From contig NC_088300.1 of NCBI RefSeq assembly GCF_032854445.1, forward strand, positions 58,438,984 to 58,502,983: 64,000 nt of DNA. Reading direction: 5' to 3'. Origin of the DNA: Liolophura sinensis. Lineage: Eukaryota > Mollusca > Polyplacophora > Chitonida > Chitonidae. Shown here one piece after another: positions 49,413-61,196 of this stretch (within the stretch, counting starts at the first letter, position 1; every line of letters begins with the position of its first letter). The notes beneath the pieces are model-generated. The model searched no databases, was not told the origin of the DNA, and worked only from the letters and a program-made list of their open reading frames with translations. The translations under genes were made by a program, and so were the position numbers.

Positions 49413-49953
49413 ATGAATTTCCTTGACCCATTTTCAAATGAAACTAATACCAAAGAAAATAATTCAAATATTGTAAGTATGGCATGCCAATTTTCACACC
49501 TACATTTTTGACTGTTATAGTCAGTGATGTGTTTTGCAACATAGCTCTGAAGACATCCATACTTCGGAAATAGGCACCGAGGACGTCGCTTACCTACATC
49601 CGTCTCTGTAGCCTGTCTCTGGGTCATGTGGGCTGATGGCAGGGTTCCATATAGCCAAGATGATCAAACTACGTCACAATGTCGATATGATACAAAATGG
49701 GAAACATACCAGATCTCGTCACGTGTCCAACAGAGGTGTCGCAGCCACAGTTCTCATATTTGGAATGGCGTGGTTTCCTCTAGTAGGGATGAATCTAGTG
49801 ATTTACTTTCCAGGGTTAAAACTCCCTGCCATAGTGTACACATTGGTGTGGCCAGTCATGGAAGGTTTGATTTATGTCAACAGTGCGATCAACCCAGCCT
49901 TATACTTTTTCTTCTCCTGGGCAAAAGAAAGATCATGTTTTTCTTGCACGTGA
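49413..49953 (+). pseudogene. Chimeric, internally deleted GPCR pseudogene (copy 2)
   Basis: ATG at 49413 starts MNFLDPFSNETNTKE, the same kind of N-terminus as copy 3. Frame damage appears in TM1 ('catttttgactg') and after 'cttcgg' (AAATAG). At 49619-49622 the TM2 region ('gcctgtctct') jumps straight into TM5 sequence identical in type to copy 1 (SCGLMAGFHIAK), so TM2 to TM5 are missing. TM5-TM7 from 49636 is open (105 codons) and differs from copy 1 only by scattered substitutions. This is a dead, recombinant copy. Confidence 0.85.
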
Positions 49954-50409
49954 TGTTCTATAGGATACTGCACTTTAGTACTTTTAATGTGAACATTTGG
50001 CTATCGCACTCGATAATTGTTACTTTCACACAGACCATGAAAAGTGCTGTTACACTCTTCTTTGGTCTCTTCTTATTGTAGTATCTTTAACTGAAGTCCT
50101 GTTGAGGTACACTTATTCTGGTCGACTTATTCTGTTTTTCTGGTCGACTAATCCTATAACCTTTTCCAGGCCAAAGAAAAAGTGTTTCTTCTGTAAATAA
50201 TTTAAAATGGTAGATATAGAATATTATTGTACACAATGTGGTCAGAAATACCCTTATGTAAACTTGTTTGTGTACATGTAACTCTGTAACAGAGTCTCTC
50301 TTGTAGGCGTGAAGGAGAATGTAGTTACGAACTATCTTCTGCGTTATCATAAATTAAAGTCTTATGTGCTTACCAGGGAAAAAGACGGTAGCTAAAGACT
50401 AAAATTTAA

Positions 50410-51226
50410 CTGTTGTTAATGTTAACACATAACGTACATGTTATAATGTGACTACTATTAGCGTTTATACATAACGTACACGTTATAATGTGACTACTGT
50501 TAGCGTTTATACATAAAGTACACGTTACAATGTGACTATTGTTAACGTTAATACATAATGTACATGTTATAATGTGACTATTGTTAGCGTTTATACAAAA
50601 AATACACGTATTCATGTATAACAACGTTTATACATAACGTACACGTTACAATGTGAGTATTGTTAAAGTGTATACATGATGTACACGTTACAATGTGACT
50701 ACTGTTACCGTTTATACATAACATACACATTACAATGTGATTACTGTTAAACATAACGTACACGTTACAATGTGACTACTGTTAAAGTTTATACATAACG
50801 TACACGTTACAATGTGACTGATGTTATTAAATAACGTTCACGTTACAATGTGAGTATTGTTAAAGTGTATACATGATGTACACGTTATAATGTGACTACT
50901 GTTAGCGTTTATACATAACGTACACGTTACAATGTGATCACTGTTAAACATAACGTACACGTTACAATGTGACTGATGTTATTACATAACATACATGTTA
51001 CAATGTGACTACTGGTAAGGTTTATACATAATGTACACGTTACAATGTGACTATTTTTAACTTTAAGGCATAACGTACACTTTACAATGTGAGTACTATT
51101 AAAGTTTATACATGACGTACACGTTATATCGTGACTACTGTTAAAGTTTATGCATAACGCACACGTTACAATGTGACTACTGTTAACATTTATACAAAAA
51201 ATACACGTATTCATGTATAGCAAATA
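50410..51226. repeat. Minisatellite of about 42-bp units, in two blocks
   Basis: Units contain 'acataacgtacacgttac', 'aatgtgactactgtta' and a variable 'gcgtttat'. Shorter units are mixed in. Both blocks end with the same 'acaaaaaatacacgtattca' segment (about 50598 and 51194), so a whole array segment seems to have been duplicated. Confidence 0.9.
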
Positions 51227-51689
51227 AGAATTCACATGTATATTGCTTGAATTGTATTTCTGTGTCAACTGCGACTGAATGTATATTATATAGTAGTCTA
51301 ATGTCGTTCAAACCGATCGCGAGGAGTGTGTCAGAGGTGTCCATTGTTATCTCTACGGTAATCGTCTTGCCTACTTAAAGCACCTCGCACTAAATGTCAG
51401 AGAATTGTAACACACTGCAATACGTACCTTGCCGATATCCAGCATCAAAACTGAATGTGGGTAATGACATTGAATGGGCATTTCCAATGATCACTTCCAA
51501 GACTTCCGAATCAGCGGAAAATTTACACTTAATTCACCGTCGAACTACTCATGTAGTTATGAACTAGGAACAGGGAAGTTCTTTGTGGTAAGATTGTTTT
51601 TTATTGTAGCTGTCGATTCAATTACTATTTAGCTCTGTTGTGACCGCTCTTTTCAAGTATTACATTTTTAGAACTCAACCATCTGGTGT
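51227..51689. other. Intergenic, no gene seen
   Basis: Nothing recognised apart from AT-rich sequence. The LTR-like segment begins downstream. Confidence 0.4.
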
Positions 51690-52620
51690 TGGTCTTGCAT
51701 TTCTTTTGCTTAACTTATATTTTGTACACACCTTTGTGTTCAACAGGCTGCACAGAACATAATACCATGCAGCTCAGTTCTTGAACAGATTTATAGTTGT
51801 CATGTACTAACATCGGACCACGAGGTAGGCGAAGCTGGAGTGCACACGCGCTCAGCATTTATTACATACTACGTGCGTAGTGTATCACGTGACTAGCTAT
51901 GACGACAATCTATGACGTACATCACATCCCCCTTTTTATAAAAACATCCGAAATAAGAATGCTGTATTTAACATATTACTGTCAATCAACTTTAACCAAT
52001 TACATTTAAAGGGTTAATGTTATAAAAGCAGCACAATACTTAGTGTATAAGAAATCATGATGCATGTTCACTTAATAAGAACTTTCAATATACATCCGAA
52101 ACATCCAACTTAAAACTTCAATTCAATTACCTTCAAGACAATAAAATCAAATAAAACATTTCGGTTGATACAATACATGATCGATCACAATTCTGTTTTC
52201 TCCCATCCAGTTGTATAATCAATTCAATAGCTAAACTAAAACATAATAAAGCACATATACATGTACACAGTTATAATCAATCTCAATCTGATTTGATAAA
52301 CATCAACATTTATGAAATTACAATACATCAGTATTTATTAATACATCAATAACATCAGTTCATGTATCTCTGTAACGCATTATCACTTTGACTTGACGAC
52401 CGTTGCGTGTTGTCATTTCTGATTTGGATACACATTTGCTATCTTGTACCTAGACTTGTTTACTTTGAACCTGAGTTCTTATCGGTCTACGTATTTTGCT
52501 TGGTGTTTAACACTTCTATTTACAGGAATGCACATGTCCTCTGTTAGTTCAAAATACTCATCAGGTTTGTGTGCATTTGTCAAATACTCAGATGTCACAT
52601 CTGCCAGACTTTACCACACA
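51690..52620 (-). mobile_element. 3' end of a gypsy-type LTR retrotransposon, decayed
   Basis: On the minus strand a polypurine tract (AAAAAGGGGGA, 51927-51937) is followed directly by TGTGATGTACG, the expected start of a 3' LTR at 51926. The LTR has an AATAAA (about 51860), and its other end is not certain. Upstream of the tract, in the internal part, a frame ends TRNGRQVKVIMRYRDT and stop (52360-52362), similar to the Arg-rich end of gypsy pol proteins, with earlier stops in the frame. No integrase or reverse transcriptase core is present. An old 3' fragment, assigned by order of features only. Confidence 0.5.
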
Positions 52621-52639
52621 ATCACTTTACTCAGTCATG

Positions 52640-52860
52640 TAAAGGCATAAATAGTAGCAATTTACACGCCCCCTAGCGCCATGGCTTAAGCGGAATGAGT
52701 ATACTGACAACGGACCAACCAGTCCTGCTTCCTTTATCTGGCCTCTTAATGCTGAGCTCCAAGCTAGGCAGCAACAAGTAACAGTTTTATTTTGTATGAC
52801 CCGACCCGGGTTTGAACTCAGGTCTCCCGATTTTGGCTTATACGGCAATTCTCAGTGTTT
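52640..52860 (-). mobile_element. SINE copy, 5' half, minus strand
   Basis: In reverse it has the tRNA-like head ('gggagacctgagttcaaacc', B-box) and the body 'cttgttgctgcctagcttgg' and 'aggactggttgg', matching the copy at 5566 part by part. The conserved 3' block is absent. Confidence 0.7.
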
Positions 52861-53594
52861 AACTACTGAAATCCATCACTTATTCTCAATTTACATTGAC
52901 AAGGATGCCTATACATTTAGACCGGTCATGAGTTTAGTAAGTACAAAGTGCAGTTATTTAGTGTTCAACTATAAACCTTTACGGTATTTTGAAAGTGGGG
53001 GGAGGGGGGGTGTTGACAGAGTGCTCAGCAGAATTGATGAAGTCGAGTATAGGCTGCGATACTTACACCATTTATCCGTTATACCCCATATTATAGACAA
53101 ACATTTGTGCACGAGGGTCAAAATGTTTTACGTAATTAATGACATTCACTCCGTGCCTGTACATCGCTTCTCACAATCGTTATTCACCTCCTCCACTCAT
53201 CACTTTACAACAAACATTAGGTACATGAAGGCCTGGCTTATTCGCATGTCGACAAAAATGAAGTAAACAACCGTTATTCCTATAATGCACGTAAATATTG
53301 TAGGCTCGTACAGAAACTTTATGCCTGTAGGGTTTGTAATGTTTTCTCGCGGAATTTTCTGACAAACACAAACGCGGACCTTGTGAAATCATCTCCGAAC
53401 CACCTCAATAGGTTACTGGTTCGGGTATCGAAATGATTAATAGCACATGTTAGAACTGAAGGAAATGAAGGAAAACTTTGTGAGCTATACATGGCTAAAG
53501 CAACAACCATTAAATGCACAGGTAATTATTAATGGTGGAAGAGTTTGAAATTTGGATGTATAACCCATTAACTCTGCAGATAGTTCACATCACA
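52861..53594. other. Intergenic, no supported gene
   Basis: A frame open at 52796-53266 starts inside the SINE head and has no recognised domain. A G-rich run lies at 52997-53010. Confidence 0.4.
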
Positions 53595-54126
53595 ATCCTC
53601 ATCGTTTCTGTTTGTATTCGCCACACACTGCTCACAATCCTAGAGTCACTGTTTGTATTCGCCATACAGTGATCACAATCACAGAGTCACTGTTTGTATT
53701 CGCCACACAGTGATCACAGCCCTAGAATCACTGTTTGTATTCGCCACACAGTGCTCACAATCCTAGAGTCACTGTTTGTATTCGCCACACAGTGATCACA
53801 GCCCTAGAATCACTGTTTGTATTCGCCACACAATGCTCACAATCCTAGAGTCACTGTTTGTATTCGCCACACAATGCTCACAATCCTAGAGTCACTGTTT
53901 GTATTCGCCACACAGTGATCACAATCACAGAGTCACTGTTTGTATTCGCCTCACAGGGCTCACAATCCTAGAGTCACTGTTTGTATTCGCCACACAGTGC
54001 TCGCAATCCTAGAGTCACTGTTTGTATTCGCCACACAGTGATCACAGTCCTAGAGTCACTGTTTGTATTCGCCACATAGTGATCACAATCCTAGAGTCAC
54101 TGTTTGTATTCACCACACAGTGCTCA
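53595..54126. repeat. Minisatellite, about 13 copies of a 41-bp unit
   Basis: The unit contains 'cctagagtcactgtttgtat', then 'tcgccacacagtg' and 'a/ctcacaatc'. Copies alternate between 'gtgatcaca' and 'gtgctcaca' variants. 41 is not a multiple of 3, so reading frames change every copy. Confidence 0.93.
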
Positions 54127-54388
54127 GAGAATTTGGTGCCTGGTCAAAGCTTGGTGAAAACCAGTTTATTTATGTTAAACTATTCGACCGATATGACACA
54201 CATCCTAAGTGCTGTTGGTTGTTTATTAGCCGGGTGTACTCTGATAGCATATCACAAGACAAAATAACAAGAAGAGACGAACAGAAAAACACTGGTTACA
54301 TTCCTGAAGATACAGCGAACTCGTTTACACATGCATTGTAACATAGGCAAGAGTTCAGTCAGGACATTCCACAGCGTTAGGCGTCAGG

Positions 54389-54533
54389 GGCCTGTTGTTC
54401 AAAAGTGTATTAAAAGTTAAGCCAGGCTTAAATTTTAACATCAGTCTTGGCCTAATACAAAACTAATTGCACTTTAATCCAGACTAAAGTTAATACCTGG
54501 CTCAACTGCTAATACACTTTTTAACATCTGGAC
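54389..54533. mobile_element. Fold-back MITE-like element, about 145 bp
   Basis: The left arm 'caaaagtgtattaaaagtta' and 'agccaggct' is matched on the reverse strand by 'aaaaagtgtattagcagttg' and 'agccaggta'. The arms are about 50 bp each with a short middle, and no coding capacity is present. Target duplication is not clear. Confidence 0.6.
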
Positions 54534-54609
54534 CGAGCTCACTATGAGGCGTTAGTAGATCCATATGCCTCAGACAGTGATGTTACAATAGCCAGAAACT
54601 TATAGCACC

Positions 54610-54990
54610 GATACGTTACTGCAATGAGAGACGTTCCCTGAGACTTTACCACAGTAAGGAACCCTACCACAATCAGAGATTGTACCACCATACGAGACAT
54701 TGGCTCTGCCAGACTTTACCACACAATCAAAAGCTTAGCCTGAGACTTTACCACAACCAAGGTCCTTACCACAGCCAGAGATTATACCATAGCACGAGGC
54801 ATTGGTGCTGCCAAGCTTTGCCATATAATCAGAAACGTTACCTGAGACTTTACCAAAAGCTGGTACGTTGACATAACCGGAGATTGTACCACAACCCGAG
54901 ACATTGGCGCTGTCAGGCTTTGCCATAATCAGAGAGGTTATAAAGCCAGAGATTTTACCACAATCAGAGACATTGGTGATGCCACAGACT
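54610..54990. repeat. Degenerate tandem repeat, about 104-bp units, 3-4 copies
   Basis: Repeated order of 'accaca-cagagattgtacca', 'acgagacattggctctgcca' and 'ctgagactttacca'. Built in turn from a shorter 'ccacaatcagaga' motif. A similar short motif ('gttaccacagccagagatg') recurs at 56695-56900. Confidence 0.65.
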
Positions 54991-55289
54991 CTATCGCAAT
55001 GAGGGATGTTAGGGCTGTGTATAAGATGTTACAGCAGCCATAGAGGCACTGCCGCCAGAGACGTTATCATAGACAACAATTAACAGCTAAATGAAAAAGT
55101 CACAAGTCTGACCAATACGTCTAAGAGCTTTTGGATAACTCTTCAAAAGATGTTACTCACCTGAACTAGTTTTCCATCTATGTAATAATTTTGTTAATAG
55201 AGAAACATCTAAGTATAGGTCTGAACGATATCCCTTGCCTGGCTATTATCGAAAGAGCGAGAAGCTTTTATAACAGCGGCTGATTTACC

Positions 55290-55700
55290 ATGAACTTCAT
55301 TGACGGGTTTTCAAATGAAACTTGTGCTCAAGAAAACAGTTCAAATCCTGTAAGTAATACATCAGTTAATGATGACGTGCCCAATTTCACATCTGCACTT
55401 GTGACTATTATCGCCAGCGGTGTGTTTTGCAATATGTCTCTGATGACATCCGTACTTCGACAACACGCACTGAGGACATCGCCCACATACATCCTACTCT
55501 TTAGCCTGTCTCTGGCCGATTTGTGTGTACTTTTGGTGGGCCTGATATAAACGACAAAAGAACTCATCGGGTTCTCTCAATTTAATAAGATCTGGTGTTA
55601 AGTGCCGAGGTTCTTTGTTCAGCGGCCTCCAGTATATTCCATCTTGTAACCTCCTCTGTCTTTCCATATTTAATCTTAATCTCCGTCTTTCTAAACGGTA
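55290..55700 (+). pseudogene. Decayed GPCR copy (copy 3)
   Basis: ATG at 55290 starts MNFIDGFSNETCAQ and is open through TM1 and TM2 (LSLADLCVLL, R-x-S-P-T-Y-I-LLFSLSLAD). A stop follows at 55548-55550. Homology then continues in shifted frames to 'ttaatcttaatctccgtct', corresponding to the VFRYLILTRP region of copy 1. TM4-TM7 are not recognisable. The upstream 90 bp resemble those of copy 2, so the two share a common duplication. Confidence 0.75.
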
Positions 55701-58700
55701 AATTCCATGCAGTGCTGACCAACTTACATGAACATGCGATTTACTGTCCTTAAAACCGCGGGAAAAAGTTTCATTCTCTACTCTGTTTGCATACCATTAT
55801 AAACGGCAAACTGTTCATAATAATTATTTGTGTCGTCTTGTTGTGACGTCAGCCTCGTGATTTAATTCCATTCCGTGGCACAATACAACTGTCCTTTCAG
55901 GCAAGACTTACCGTTCAAACCATCTGCACATAAAGTGTTATCGCCATTTTACCTCTGCATCAACTACAGGAGAAAAGTTTCCAAAAGTGTGTGGTATAAA
56001 TGTCAGCCAATGAGAAAATCCATAACTCTGAATCCATAGTGAAGACTAAGGCAAAAAAAATCTGCCTTACCTTGCCGTTTAACGAACTATAGCCTACTGC
56101 TCGTACAACTGTACTCCTTCATGCTGGTATAGCTACTCACTGGTCACAAAAATGTTGCAGGCATAAACAATTAGGCTATGCAGGACAAAAATGAGCCATA
56201 TAATTTCAAATGTACCAATCGCACGTAGCCTTCCACCTCGAGCGTAGCCCTGTCCAACCAACCCAGTACATCCAAAGAATTGAGATCATGTGTCCCATCT
56301 ACTACTTCTCCATGGCAGAACGATGGGGGTTTTTGGAAAAATTTCAAACACAATGTCATCCATTAGCCCTGGATGGCCTAGTTGTACAAAATAACGTCAC
56401 GAAAGCTCTGCAGAAATACTTAGACTATCTGGAAAGCTGAAACTTACACGTCCAACGAATACAAGATCGCTGGCAGCGATTCAAAAATAGGCATTTTCCT
56501 ATGCAATAACGTTGGGAAAACCGTTTTCTTCACCCACGCCGGTTGTTACTTATGAGATCACGTGGTTTCGAGCTTCCGATTCGTCTTACAGAACCACCGC
56601 CCACTTGTCATTTACTCGAGAGATACGACGATGCAGATCAGCACAGTGTACTGATAATCTCTGTATTCCCTGACACGTTCGCATTAACACAGGCGTTACC
56701 ACAGCCAGAGATGTCAGTTTTGCCTACATCGTCACCACAGCTATAAACGTTAACATTTGTACTGATATAGACGTTACTACTGTCAAATACGTTAGCGCTG
56801 CCAAAGACCAAAGATATCATTACAATCAGAGACGTTAACGCTGCCTGGAGGGTTACCATAGCCATAAACTTTAACATCCCAAGAGACGTTAACGCAGCCA
56901 AAGAGATTTTCTGATTCAGAGCCCACTGTTCCCGAGTGAACTCACATGCCTTCTATGAGCAGAATACTTGGTCTATCTTCGTGACTATATTTCAGATAAG
57001 GTCAGTGACTCACTAGAGATACCTTTAATGATCAATTCATCGTGTGCGAGCTTATATATTACATATTATGAAGAGGCTTTACTGGAGAAGACATTTGGCT
57101 GTATAAGCAGAAACAAATATATGAGAGGATATTTGTACACGGAGGCATAAACTGGTGATACACTCTTACATAGGTAAACTGGAGAACTAGATGCCGAAAG
57201 AGTAATCTGATGGAAAGGTCAAACTCGCGCTAGCGGCTCAAGTTACCGTTAAGTAATACTTTAATCCTATCGTATTATTTTGACACTAACTCTGGCTTAA
57301 AACATATCTGACACAAATCAGTGGCATTTCTTTAATAGCTTCGATCATTTGATCAAATCTAACCACAAAATTAACATCTCGATCATGTTTATGGTGATCT
57401 CAGGTTTGGCGTGCCATTTAATCTGGTCCTGATTGCGTCAATGAATGATCTATTTAAATAGCGCCTTCAATCCAGCGCTCGACTTTTTCTTCTCAAAGGT
57501 AAAATAATTTTTGTAATCTTTTGTTATGTCAATAAATGCGGTATTGTTTTGTGTTTCCACATGATTTTACTTGATACCGGTAATACTCTACTTATTCGTA
57601 ATGGCACTTTATGAACATTCTGTGTGGTTTGAGATGTAACAAATCAAAGAAGATGAAACGTGTTTTTTCTAAGTTTTCGTATAGCATTTATGCCTCGAAA
57701 CAGACATTCGTGTATCAGCGGTCAATCAACGTTCCAGGCCAATAATCGCAAGGTTTATACCCCAAACGACGTGTAACACAAACAACCATGCAAAGAACTA
57801 GCAAAGTATATAAAGTACGAAATTAGGACGAAATCATGTAAAGAGGAGAAGTGATGTCTTGAAAGAGGCAAAGAATGTCGAACGTTCCGTACTGAAATCG
57901 TCTACCGCTCAAGTATATAAGCTGTCGATAATAAGATATGTATCTCTGTTGGGCTTTCTTTGCAACTGTTCGTGACCTGTTTCAACACGATGAATATACC
58001 GCCCCTGAAGCAAATTGTCCGAGATTCTAGACACTCTGTCCATGTTTACTTACCTTACAATTGTAGTCATTGTAAAACCGGAGAATCTTGCAGTGAAGAC
58101 GTTTGATGGAATACCCTTGACACAAGTTTTTTTGCTGTAATAACTTGTGACATTGATTGAAATCGTTATATAACACACAGGATCTAACAAATACTACAAG
58201 GCGAGATATGTACATGCCTTATTCATGGCCCAAGCAAACTGTATTTTAGTTAAAATGACATTATTTGTTTTAAAAAAAAATTCTTTTCATGGCTTTCAAT
58301 ATCACGACAGTGATCCTATTATAGCAGACTGGTCGAAATGCCGATAGGGCTTTGTCACTAGAATGCCATAAACATTGATATACAAATTTACAGACATACG
58401 AGATAAACTAGGAAACACTGACAACTAAGAGTTTGGGTGACAAGTTACTAAACCCTTTACTTCTGTACATAGAGCCATGGCTAAAATCTGCTGACTTGTT
58501 TTCTGAAACGTTTTACAGATATACATGTACATGTACTCGCGGCTTATTTCCATCCACGAATTCCTCGGCTTCATTTGCCAAGGAGATAAAGTTAATCTAG
58601 TAAAAGTATTTGAAATAATGGCAACGGCAATAAATCATTTGAAACTTTTGATTTTGATGAGTGGTACAAAGCAGATTTGCAGATGGGAAATTGGTCTGGA

Positions 58701-59822
58701 TTCTTGGTACAAATGGCATTGGCGAAAACACATTGCTGTGAACAAAAAATTGTTTACAAGGAGCATCAAGAAATCAAAATGAGGTGACAAGAACAAAGCA
58801 AGATTTTCGTAAATCTGAAATAGCATTGATATGTTATAATATATATTTGTGGCCAGAATGCGACACTGGGACTATCAGTATTTGATCACATCTTCGGTGA
58901 CAGGCTTCGAAGAGATAATCTGACTGTCAGGTTGAGGCCACGGCATCGTGGACTGACTAAAAAGAGTGTTCGTTAATACACTCAATACTGTGGATAGTTC
59001 TTTAGTGAAAAATAACTTTGTAAACAACAGGCAGTGTGTTTGACGAACATTTGGGGAATTATTGCTTTGAAACTTATAACCGGTGGTCGAACTTCAATTG
59101 GAATGTCCCGCTCTGACAGCCTATGTGAGATGTTGGTGACACTAAGCGGTGATCGACATTTGCGCGGTTGTTGGGCAGCGTCACGACATCGGTAATATCG
59201 ATAATGATACTACCTGGCTTAGTTTTCAGCATTAGAGAAATAGACCAAGTGCCATTTCCTATTTATTTTATCCAGTCCGCTATTTTCAGCTGTCAACAGT
59301 CAGTAAAATCAGTCATACTAGCTACCAAAATTGCCTTTCGTTAGTGATACGTAACACCAGAAGCTCCAAACATTGATATGTTATACGTCTGTTATCGCCA
59401 GGAAAATGCGGTTAGTATGCTTTTTCTAATTCATAAAGTTAAGCTCCACAAACCTGGTTTCGACAGCAAGAACTCATTACACCGGGTGGCGTGTTAAAAA
59501 CAAATGACATGCTGGACAACTGACGTAGAGAGTAATTTGTATCACAAAAGCTCCACCAATATGCGGTTAAACTCCACGAACTAACACAGTCTACACCCCT
59601 TTCTCAGGGAATAGAATGCACTGTTTTTAACAACATAATTTCCTGACATCCAACTGTAAAATCATGCTGCCGTGAGATCATATAATTCAAGAGATAAAAT
59701 AGAATTCATTTATGAGGATTATGTTATCCTAAGACGAGCGAGTAATATAAAAAATGTCAGTGTCAGAAATAGGCTTTAGATTAAGGTCGATAGAAGTTTA
59801 GATAACTCGTTTTGCCCTTCGT

Positions 59823-60050
59823 GTGGCCTCCGTCGTTCAGTTGGTTAGCACGCAAGCGTAGCGTAATGACCCAGGGGCCTCTCAACAATGCGGTCTCTGT
59901 GAGTTCAAGTCCAGCTCATGCTGACTTCCTCACCAACATGACCCGTAAGTGCTCTACCCGGATTCCTCCCACCATAATGCTGGCCGCCGTCGTATAAGTG
60001 AAATATTCTTGAGTACGGCGTAAAACACCAATCAAATAAATAAATAAATC
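59823..60050 (+). mobile_element. Full-length tRNA-headed SINE with target duplication
   Basis: The tRNA-like head has A-box-like 'gttggttagcacgc' and B-box 'gagttcaagtccagc'. It then runs through 'tcctcccaccataatgctgg' and 'gagtacggcgtaaaacacc' to (AATA)n. A 9-bp direct repeat GCCCTTCGT lies on both sides (59814-59822 and 60053-60061), the expected mark of target-primed insertion. This is the clearest copy in the window. Confidence 0.9.
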
Positions 60051-61026
60051 TCGCCCTTCGTCGATACATATTGAACTACGCGCAGTTTTGAATAAATATG
60101 ACGTCACCTTTCGAAACCGCGCTTATGCAGTATAACATTATGAATTAAGAAAAGCTGTTCTAATTTCATTTTCTGTGCAAGAATATGAACTTACAACATA
60201 TCGATGTGTACAGGTTGTGTTGCTTCGTGTCACTGACAATTTTGCTAGCGAGTTTGACTGATTTTACAGACAGGTGAATATAGGCGACTGGCTACAAAAA
60301 TATTACATACAATCGACCCGAAGTCAAAATAATGTGTGGAAGGGGCGTCATGACTGGCTCTTCAGCACGACGTTCCAGTGCGGGAACACCGTGAATACGA
60401 CGGCATTTCGTTGGGCCTGCTACGTTAAAGTCCAAGCAAAGAAACAAACACATTTCTTTCGTGGTCATTTGCCATATTCACCCCCTGCGGCTTAACTCGC
60501 GTGTGTTTTATAGGGCCGTTAGAAATATTCGCACAGTTAAAATGTTTCTAGAGAGTGATAACGGATATTGAGGCGAGAGGAGTCAAGACAGAACAATGTT
60601 TATAGGTAAGTGATGTTTATTAAATGTACGAGACAAATATGTACACATACATGAACTATTATTGCTGGCTGAACTGATATTATGGGGAAAGCGAGGCTTT
60701 CATACAGCCTGGACAAATTTCAAGGAAAGGAAAAATCTGATTTCCTTTAGAAATGCAGTGCTATGAAGCCGTAAATGTTCATAGTGTACTCAAGACGAAA
60801 ACTGTACAGTGGTTTAGCGTGTAAGTTGGCGAGGTTGGTGCAGACATATGGTACACTGGCATCGTGATACAGGATTAGCAAACTACTAATTAGAAGTGTC
60901 TGCTGAAAACATCATCACCTGATAATACTGGATAGAGATAGTTAGTCCAGAGAGAACACAACGTAAGAACCAATAAGTGTCTCTTCACGAACAACATCTA
61001 TCCAGGGCATTATAAGTGATTACACT

Positions 61027-61095
61027 TGAACACATTTACATTTGAACAGACAGAACATTTGAACACACAGAACATTTGAACACACAGAACATTCC
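61027..61095. repeat. 17-bp tandem repeat, about 3.5 copies
   Basis: Unit 'acatttgaacacacaga' is repeated head to tail just upstream of GPCR copy 4. Confidence 0.85.
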
Positions 61096-61196
61096 TCACC
61101 TGTGGAACGGGGACGAGCATTCTGTGTGTAAAATCTCTGTATGTTCAGTTCATTTAATCTTCTTGGCCGACGAACAATGAAGACACATCGTCAAAA

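Larger units (their letters stand above)
55701..61196. other. Intergenic between GPCR copies 3 and 4
   Basis: Mostly unexplained. 56210-56440 is a 76-codon open frame with protein-like composition (it starts MYQSHVAFHLERSP), with no recognised family. TATA-like sites occur at 57450 (TATTTAAATAG) and 57916 (TATATAAG). A full SINE lies at 59823-60050 and a 17-bp tandem repeat at 61027-61095; both are listed separately. Confidence 0.4.

Noticed and set aside
47973-50081. Second-frame ORFs over the GPCR 3' halves (47973-48404 and 49626-50081), similar to each other
   Set aside because: They overlap the real receptor frame, and their similarity follows from the DNA duplication.
52796-53266. 156-codon plus-strand frame
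   Set aside because: It begins inside the tRNA-like head of a SINE and has no recognised domain.
53595-54126. Regular 41-bp repeats resembling a CRISPR array
   Set aside because: There are no unique spacers, the whole unit repeats, and the genome is animal. It is a minisatellite.
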